Below are positions 57,238 through 64,000 of a DNA stretch of 64,000 bases, piece by piece. The DNA is taken from contig NC_134720.1 of the NCBI RefSeq assembly GCF_049634645.1, positions 13,594,001 to 13,658,000 of the forward strand, written 5' to 3'. The stretch's first letter is position 1. Every line of letters begins with the position of its first letter. The notes beneath the pieces are model-generated. The model had not been told where the DNA came from and searched no databases. It was given only the letters and a program-made list of their open reading frames with translations. Source of the DNA: Pelodiscus sinensis (lineage: Eukaryota; Chordata; Testudines; Trionychidae). The position numbers and the translations under genes are program-made.

Positions 57238-57456
57238 CCTACCTTGTTGAGGAACAGCAAACACCACAGCATGTGCTCGGATTGTCCGTGCAGATGCCAC
57301 AGCACTCCTGCCATGGAGCTGGACCTGTTGCAAAGTGGTCACTGGCTCTTAGATCTGTTACTGCAACTCCCGGAGCAGTTTATTCAGGCTGTCCTTGTGG
57401 CACTGCTTGAGGACAACAACCAGCCTGGAATAGAGGACCCCCTCACCCAGGCCTAA
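57238..57456 (+). pseudogene. HARBI1-type gene leader remnant
   Basis: The frame runs through MELDLLQSGHWLLDLLLQLP and EQFIQAVLVALLEDN. This leucine-rich leader resembles the MEPELALHLLVHFLDLLLQA start of the transposase at 35084. It ends at a stop with no nuclease core, so it is a deletion remnant. The assignment rests on leader similarity and position. Confidence 0.55.
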
Positions 57457-57549
57457 GTGCTTCTCATGCACCACATTCCCTCTCACCACCACCCCCACAC
57501 ACTGTGCACCACCACTACTGGCGCTGGGAGACCAGTACCAACTGGTGGG

Positions 57550-58529
57550 ACCAGATCGTTATAGAATGGTGGGACAACAACAATGGCTCCTGAACTTCGC
57601 ATGCGGAAGGACACTTTCATGGAACTCTACAAGTGGCTTGGCCCTGCCCTCTAGGAATGGTGCCTGCCTCACGTGGTCCCACTGCCTCTTGTGCGGGTCC
57701 GTTGGTGGCCCGGGGGGGGTGGGGGCAGAGGAGGTAGGAGTGGGTGTGTGTAGGGTTGCTGGACTACTCCATGGGGGCAGCCATGCACTCAATGGCATTG
57801 GTGTAAGCCGTGCACATGCTTTCATGCTGCTGGGTCAGCTGCTCCCAGATGGTGCAGTGCAGCTCCCAGTCAGCACTGCTCTCCTGGGTGGCCCTCCTCA
57901 AAGTTCCTATTGAGGGAATGGAGGCACTTCAGGTGTTCCCATGCCAGGTTGTCCGGGGGTCGCCTCCACCGGCAGGTCTCGCAGAGGTGGGAGGATGGCA
58001 TGGGAGGAGTTGCACATGCCCCACTCGCAGTTGGTCCCACAGTGAAGAAAAGTGACAAGAGCAGTCATCCTGGCTGGTAGGTATTGTGTCTTGGCTGACC
58101 TCCTCTTCCACCTTCTTGTCCACAGCCCTGCTCTGCTGGAGGCTCACGATGGGTATCTCCAGGCCAGAATCAACAATGGGTGGGGGGGGGGGGGAAGAGA
58201 GGGAGTGGGAAGGACCGACCCGACCCTCCAGATTGCAGTGCAGCTGCTCAAAGTAGTGGCACAACTGGCCATTGTGCAGGCCTGGTGCAGTTCTTTCATC
58301 ATGCACACCTGCTCCTGGGTGCACATGTGGCCCTTCCAGCTCAGGTTGGCAGCCATCCAGCCATAGACTTTGGCATTCCTATGCCTGGTGCAGAGATCCT
58401 GGGGGTTAGCCTCCTCTCCCCAGACCTCAGTGAGATCCAGGATCTCTTCACTAGACCAGGAAGGGCCCTCATCTTCTACCCCTGGCCAGGGGCTTCAAAG
58501 TTGGCTGGCAGATTCCTTGCAGCCCTGGG
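57550..58529 (-). pseudogene. Myb/SANT-like protein remnant
   Basis: The minus strand gives SWSSEEILDLTEVWGEEANP, DLCTRHRNAKVYGWMAANL and, after a break, QEQVCMMKELHQAC: the three helical blocks of the Harbinger Myb/SANT-like domain (about 58480-58260). A downstream region (about 58058-57559) has fragments of the C-terminal part. A cysteine replaces the usual arginine or leucine at several places, and stops separate the blocks. Confidence 0.7.
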
Positions 58530-58995
58530 GTGGGGGTGGAGGTTCAGTGGGAGTGCTGGGATCACTCATGGCTGCATTGACGGGTGCTGCTCTGTGTCAC
58601 AGGGCTGATGTGGTGCCACATGCAGTTTCCCTTCTGGCTGCACCTTTAAGGCTGCATGGGAAGGGAAACTATAGAGTTCTGAGGGGTATGAAAAGAGCAG
58701 CCAGCAGGGCAGCTGTGAGAAGCCCTGGAGGCCAATTATTTTGAAATAAGCACAGCTGCGCTGCCCACACTCACCCCATTGTAAGAGGTGTTATTCCTCG
58801 TGAAATGAGGGTTTACTATTTGGAATAAGAAGCCTGTTATTTTGAAATAATACACTTGCTGTGTGGACACTCATCTTGTTATTTTGAAATAACTGTAATG
58901 TAGACATACCCTGAGAGAGTAGAAAAGGGATAGCAGGGGAGCAGGAGGACAGTCTGAGAAGAATTAACGCAGCAGGATGAAGCTTGTCACACTTA

Positions 58996-59427
58996 GGCTA
59001 CGTCTACACTGGCCCCTTTTCCGGAAGGGGCATGTTAATTTCAAGAGTCGTCGTAGGGAAATCCGTGGGGGATTTAAATATCCCCCGCGGCATTTAAATA
59101 AAAATGTCTGCCGCTTTTTTCTGGCTTTTAAAAAAGCCGGAAAAGAGCATCTACACTGGCCCCGATCCTCCGGAAAAAAAGCCCTTTTCCGGAGGATCTT
59201 ATTCTTACTTTGAAGTAAGAATAAGAGCCTCCGGAAAAGGGCACTTTTTCCGGAGGATCGGGACCAGTCTAGACGCTCTTTTCCGGCTTTTTTAAAAGCC
59301 GGAAAAAAGCGGCGGACATTTTTATTTAAATGCCGCGGGGGATATTTAAATCCCCCGCGGATTTCCCTACGACGACTCTTGAAATTTACATGCCCCTTCC
59401 GGAAAAGGGGCCAGTGTAGACGTAGCC
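58996..59427. mobile_element. Near-perfect 432-bp foldback MITE with TTA duplication
   Basis: Ends GGCTACGTCTACACTGGCC and GGCCAGTGTAGACGTAGCC are flanked by TTA on both sides. The two arms of about 200 bp are almost perfect complements around a centre at TTCTTACTTTGAAGTAAGAA (about 59206). Contained motifs include TTTTCCGGAAGGGG, ATTTAAATATCCCCCGCGG and TCCGGAGGATC. Confidence 0.95.
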
Positions 59428-59430
59428 TTA

Positions 59431-59887
59431 TTCTGCCATAAATCATTCAGCTCTGCCAAACCTCAAATTTGAGGCCACCTTGCATTCAAATTGCACACAC
59501 ATTGCATTGTAGTTTTACCCATGTTGAGTCCTAAATAAATACAGACATCAAGTTACAGGCTGATAAACACCTGTTCCTAGTCCAAGCATGTTTTGGTGAC
59601 TAGTTTGAGCACTGAGCTTCTAGTGATGTCACTTAGGCACTAGCAATCACTGATCATGTGCAGTTCTTACCATCGAGCAAGTACAGAGCCCAAACCTTGG
59701 TTTTCCAAATTTAAGCAAACCTCAGTTTTCCAAATTGTTCATGATTCTGACAGGAGTGGTCACATGAGTAAGCATTGTAGGATTAGGCTCATAAATCATT
59801 TCACTGCTTCAGGTGAAAGCCAGGTCTGGTGTTTTGCATCTATTGTGAAGTTAGAATGTCAGTCAAAAAGTTTGGAACCGGAAGGAC
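59431..59887. other. No feature seen
   Basis: AT-rich DNA. An 88-codon ORF (59656-59922) lacks a recognisable domain. Confidence 0.5.
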
Positions 59888-59890
59888 TAA

Positions 59891-60120
59891 GGGCTTTTTT
59901 ACACTATAGAGTAATGGGATGATTATGTTGCTACAGCACCATAGGTTAAGTACTTTCTACATTTCTCTATTGCTGTAGGTAATCCACCTCCCTAAGCAGC
60001 AGCAGCTAGGTCAACATAAGCATTTTTTATTGACCTAGAGGTATTTACACCAAGGTTAGGATGGCTTAGTTATGGCCCACAATGGTGTGAAAAATCTTCA
60101 CTTCCATTTTTAATACCTCT
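59891..60120. mobile_element. Old reptile MITE fragment
   Basis: It begins AAGGGCTTTTTTACACTATAG after TAA. It then contains GTAATCCACCTCCCTAAGCA, AGCTAGGTCAACATAAGC and GGTGTGAAAAATCTTCAC, the order of a common old MITE of turtle and crocodile genomes. The far end is lost. Confidence 0.55.
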
Positions 60121-60700
60121 GAGCAAAGCCAAGGTGTCAGTCAAAATTATAAGTATGTCAGGGCTTGGTGATATTAATGCACATTCTGACATCCTTGCTC
60201 TGTTTCCAGTCTGGCTGCACAGATCCGCAATGGAAATAAGTCTGCAGGCTATGGGGGGGGGGGGGGGGAAATGCTGGACCTTCTGGGCTCTCTCTCAACC
60301 CCATTAGAACAAACACTGTTTCAAACCTGCTGCAGGCTACTTGCAAGAGTAGTGTTTGGTGTTTCATGCCTGGCAGCAGTGACAAACAAAATATCTTGAT
60401 GGGATTGTGGCCCCGGCCCCTTTTTAAAAGGATTTATAAGTCACAGTTAGTGGGAATTGGAGATGTTCAGTGCCTCTGAAAATCCAGACACTTTATCTGC
60501 TGAAGTCAGTGGCAAAGCTTCTGTTGACATCAATGATATAGGACTAGGTTTAAAGTGCTTAAGTATGGCCCTGGGTTTAAAAATGTGAATCAAAGTTTAT
60601 TTCCCTTTCCAGCAGTTCACATGCTGGCCAGAGTCAATCTCTTAGTAGTTAGCTGTTAAACAGCAGCATTTAGCTAGTAATCAAACTGCTCACATTTAGT

Positions 60701-60870
60701 CAGGAGTGGCCCGAGGCTGGCTGCAGCAGCTGGCGCCCCAGGCGGAAGATGCAATCGGTGCCCGCACCTGCACGGCCGTCAAATGATCACGGGGCGCACC
60801 ACCGCCCCGTGACATCATCGGGCGCCCGGGCCGGTGGTGCCCTAGGCAACTGCCTAGATATGTCGGTTTT
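60701..60870. mobile_element. hAT-like MITE fragment
   Basis: The start CAGGAGTGGCCCGAGGC and the internal GGCGCCCCAGGCGG and GCCCTAGGCAACTGCCTA motifs resemble the hAT-like element at 47074 with its GGCGGCTGCCTCAG motif. Hairpins occur around CACGGGGCGCACCACCGCCCCGTG. The far end is not found. Confidence 0.5.
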
Positions 60871-60894
60871 AATATCTTCTCTATTTTTTTCCTA

Positions 60895-61130
60895 CAGAAC
60901 AGCATTATTTCAGAATAATGGTGAGCTGGAGGACTTCACTCCTAACTTCTGTAACCCTCATTTCACAAGGAGTAAGGGAAGTTGGAGGAGGAGTGCTTTT
61001 ACTTCGACTACCTGCTGCATAGGCAGCTCCAAAAGCTGAATTAAGCTATTTCAACTTCAGCTATGCAATTGACGTAGCAGAAGTTGCGTAGCTTAATTCA
61101 ACTTTTGCCCTGCTGTGTACACGTGCCCTA
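60895..61130. mobile_element. Old Harbinger-type MITE, right half
   Basis: It ends TGCTGTGTACACGTGCCC at 61130. It carries GAATTAAGCTATTTCAACTTC and its complementary half GAAGTTGCGTAGCTTAATTC around CAATTGACG. Diverged and left-truncated. Confidence 0.55.
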
Positions 61131-61133
61131 TAA

Positions 61134-63140
61134 CTGCTATTTTAGTCACTATGCTACGTACAAAGGAGTGACAAGCTGCAATTTATAAGACTGACCTGCC
61201 TTATGGGCCTGGTACGATGAGACACAGAGCACTTAAGACTACTGGGTAAAAAATGACCTTTGGATGGATTGCAAGATCCAGAGAGATATCTGAAGCTATA
61301 GTAGTTTATTTTCGATGGTCACCTTATAAACACCAAAAAGTAAATTATACGTAATGTTTTGTTCTATATCCATGTGGCTATTGGGAATGTCTGTAAAAGG
61401 ACTATCACTCCTTCTAACACCGACTATAGATAAATTGTTTGTTTACAACTGAACTCAGAAAACTGCTGTAGACAATCTTATGAAGATGGTGAGTTATTTA
61501 CTTCAATGCAATCACACAAGAGCACCAAAGCTTTATTCTTGCATTGTCTGAAGAACATAAATAACTTGCTAGAGAAGCTAGGGATTTAGCAGTCCTTTAG
61601 AAACAAGTAGCATTAGCTCTGTTCATAAAATAGTGACGCTAGAGAGTTCAGTGAGAAAGCCAGGCTTCTGCCTTACGTCTTTTTCATAACTATCCAACAT
61701 GACCTCATTAAGGGAGTGCATGCTGGACTGGCTTCCCTTTCATCCAGCCTATTACAGTATTTCCAGAGGATGGCTAACAATTATGTAAAACAAATAGTGA
61801 CATAGATCTCAGTTTATTTAAAACTCATTCACTTCAAAAAGGTGCCAAAGGGATTTAAGAAATCCAGAGAGTATTAGGATTGTAAAGAGCACCAGATGAT
61901 CTTCTGAAAGAATCTTGTCAAACTGTATTAAGGTCCAAGTAACTATGAGAAACACTAGCTGATTGAAGCCTGTTAATTCTCTTACTGTGCAGCCCCCTCC
62001 CACAAATCCCCACCCCCACACCTCAATAAGCAGTCAACTGGTAAGTGATCACTTTAAAGCATCAAAATTATCAGTGCAATTTTATTCAAACTTTAGGTAG
62101 ACATTAAGCTGTCTGATTTTTGCTGATCTCCCAAGTAGCTGCTTAGGACAGCATACTATAATTACATCAACACTAGAACATGTCCATCATCTCCCCCCTC
62201 CCCCGAAAAAAAGACTTTACAGGAATTTAAGGTGTCTAAAATGTTTTTACTTAACATATACAGCACACTTACAATATTAGCACTGACCTTCACCTTAGTA
62301 ATGGATATTACTAGTTTTTTTAGCTTTAAAAAAGATCTTACATGAGCAGCCAAAAGTTACTTAGCTAGAATCCATGAAAAATAAAGACTGCGCTCGGATG
62401 TGGTGGGACTTTAGTTACCTCTTTATATTGAAAGCCGTTGCCCCATCTATTCCCTCTCTACAAAGAGAAAGGACAATTAGGCCTTCAACTTCATTAAAAA
62501 AAAAAAGGAAGAACTTTTATGCTTCAGCTATTTTATTCTCTCCTGAGCTTTTGTACGTATGAGATCAGTAAAATGGTCCATAATATGGAACAGTAAGTTT
62601 CTTCCAAATGGTCTTCCAAATGAGGCGGCTTCAGTCCCCTCTTAGCCTAAGAGATTCAATAACCCATTCCGCAGAGTACTGCTGGATGTCTGCTGGCAAC
62701 ATTACCTTGGGAAGAGACCGTGCCAGTCAGATTCTTGCACCTTTTCATTGCCCTATTAGAGAAGCAGACCATTTCTCTCACGCCAGTATCTGGATGAGAG
62801 AGAGAGAGAAACATGAGTCTCCTTCTACACCCTCTGAAGAAACTTATCTTTGTTCTGCTGAACCCACCTTTAAAAGAGCCATGCCACAGGGTTCTCACAC
62901 TACTACTGGATAGTATTAGCCTCAGAGGATCACTGTGGCCCTTCACAGGGCCCCTTTCCCTTTACAAGAGGCAGGGTCCACAGCTTCCATAATTATCACA
63001 GGCTAGTTCATGATTTTGGGGTGAAAAATACATCTATAGTCCTGGTCTCCCTTCTCAGGGCAATCTTTGTGTTGGGACAGGGTGAGGTTTGGGGGGAAAC
63101 CCAGGCCCACCCACTACTCCAGGTTCTGGCCCAGGGACCC
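61134..63140. other. No feature seen
   Basis: AT-rich DNA of unique appearance. A 101-codon ORF (62608-62913) lacks a recognisable domain. Confidence 0.45.
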
Positions 63141-63143
63141 TAA

Positions 63144-63394
63144 GGGGACATCTAAACAACATCCCTTTTTCAATAAAGGGATGTAAATTAGATATATTGA
63201 CATTGTAAATGAAGCCAGGATTTAAGTTTCCTGCACTTCATTTACATAAAGCAGCTTTTCAAAAAAAAAAAAAAAAAACAAACCTGTGGCTACCATTATG
63301 TAAATGAAGTGCAGAAAATTCAAATCCTGGCTTCATTTACAATGTTTAATTTATCTCCCTTTATCAAAAAAAGGGATGTAGTTTAGATTTACCC
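63144..63394. mobile_element. Foldback MITE with TAA duplication
   Basis: The arms GGGATGTAAATTAG and GGGATGTAGTTTAG, CCAGGATTTAAG and CAAATCCTGG, and GCACTTCATTTACATAA and its complement fold back over 251 bp around a poly-A stretch. TAA flanks both ends (63141-63143, 63395-63397). Confidence 0.82.
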
Positions 63395-63678
63395 TAAGAC
63401 AGCAGTCTCAGACAGGGTTGTTTTTGCTTCCAATCCGGGCCACTTCCCCAAACAATCCCTCCCATTACCTTCCCCTGGTACCTGCTAACCAATCCTTATC
63501 TCCACTTCCACTGCTGCTGTTCTCCTTGTCTTCCTCCTACCTGGAGGGGGGGAAACCTTTTAAAGCTGTCCCACTGGTTTTAATTGGCTGCAGATGTTTA
63601 ATTAGCTCGCTCCCTCAGGCAAGTCATTAACTAGCCCCAGGTGTCTGGCTGCCTTCATTTCAAGGCTGCATTCTCTAG

Positions 63679-64000
63679 GGCTACATCTACACTACAAGAT
63701 ATTTGCATCCACTGGCTCTCTCGAGACCTTCGGGGGGCAGTGGGCGCTGTCCGGGGTTCTCTGCTCGGTATCCCCATCCGGTTCCCTCATTTTAACCCTT
63801 TGACCCTCACACCTGTACCTGTTTTTTCATTATTTGTCCCCCATAATTAGTTTAAAAAAAAGATATTTGCACAAAAATGGCTGTTTTTGTGCAAAAATTG
63901 GCAGAGCATCCATACTTTAAGCACACTTTTCCACAAGAAAATTGACAGAACAGAGGGCTTTTGCTGATAGAGCTATTCCTTTCCCTACGAGGAATAACTC
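63679..64000. mobile_element. MITE of the CTTGCGCAAG family, cut by window end, with an insert
   Basis: It starts GGCTACATCTACACTACAAG and, after an insert, continues with TTGCACAAAAATGGCTG and GCAGAGCATCCATACT, the same plan as 14148-14570. The right end is outside the window. Confidence 0.75.
63708..63859 (+). mobile_element. 152-bp A-tailed retroposed insert with 12-bp duplication
   Basis: The perfect 12-bp word AAGATATTTGCA occurs at 63696-63707 and 63860-63871. Between them is a GC-richer segment (CGAGACCTTCGGGGGGCAG and so on) ending TTTAAAAAAA. A long target duplication with an A tail is the mark of target-primed insertion by an L1-type machinery. The source sequence is not recognised; it could be a 5'-truncated LINE 3' end or a retroposed transcript. 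Confidence 0.7.

Larger units (their letters stand above)
55883..58911. mobile_element. Harbinger element with a Tigger-type element in its terminus
   Basis: The left terminus GGGCACGTATA is interrupted after 11 bases by the Tigger-like element and resumes as CACTACAGGGTTATTTC at 56980. The right terminus TGTAGACATACCC ends at 58911. Inside are ATTTCAAAATAA-type subterminal repeats, a HARBI1 leader remnant (57238-57456, +) and a Myb-like gene remnant (58529-57550, -). Flanks are TCA and TGA. Confidence 0.75.

Noticed and set aside
62608..62913. 101-codon ORF as a small gene
   Set aside because: No domain or conserved motif is seen and an overlapping antisense ORF of similar length exists.

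Overview
The window reads as non-genic DNA from a turtle genome, and it is almost wholly made of transposable elements. The organism call is an inference. It rests on a tRNA-headed SINE of the tortoise PolIII/SINE type at about 13.47 kb, many CR1 LINE 3' ends with ATTCTATG-like tails, Penelope-like elements (PLEs) with a GIY-YIG endonuclease, and abundant elements whose ends read GGSTATGTCTACACT. A softshell-type cryptodire is a reasonable guess but is not proven. I found no convincing host protein-coding gene, no functional RNA gene and no CRISPR array.

The main theme is the PIF/Harbinger superfamily. Its members share TATGTCTACACT-type inverted ends and mostly 3-bp target duplications (TAA, TTA, CAA, ATT). 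The most complete copy (7420-11609) carries both genes of the family in convergent order: a Myb/SANT-like protein on the + strand and a HARBI1-type DDE nuclease on the - strand, both broken. Other long copies keep one gene or pieces of both (1-1463, 21226-23372, 29828-33167, 33707-35431, 55883-58911). Many short foldback MITEs share the ends (2683-2939, 14148-14570, 14663-15097, 25091-25552, 38632-39057, 47852-48286, 49743-50115, 51822-52256, 58996-59427, 63144-63394, 63679-end).

Layout: 0-27 kb holds Harbinger copies and MITEs, CR1 fragments, PLE fragments, a SINE, a Tigger-type MITE (15312-15803) and a hAT MITE (15820-15963), separated by AT-rich DNA without features. From 28.08 to 39.66 kb there is one nest. 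A PLE on the - strand is split by a CR1 (29175-37530); that CR1 is split by two Harbinger elements; one of these holds an LTR-like insert; and a MITE sits elsewhere in the PLE. From 40006 to 43098 lies a very young LTR retrotransposon of the Gmr1-like Ty3/gypsy group. Its intact 622-residue ORF is ordered SCAN-like gag, zinc knuckle, protease, start of integrase, and then runs into LTR sequence across a deletion.

From 47244 to 55145 a degraded gammaretrovirus-like provirus lies on the - strand, with paired LTRs, a tRNA-Gln type primer site, integrase and transmembrane-envelope remnants. It sits inside a hAT-like element (47074-55239) and is itself invaded by three related MITEs and a probable solo LTR. 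From 55.88 to 58.91 kb a Tigger-type element sits within the terminal repeat of a Harbinger copy. The tail (59-64 kb) holds a near-perfect 432-bp foldback and several MITEs. In the last one, a 152-bp A-tailed insert is flanked by a 12-bp duplication.

The elements do not form a host pathway. The one functional relation visible is within Harbinger: the Myb-like and HARBI1-like proteins are known partners in transposition, and the many MITEs with matching ends are their probable substrates.
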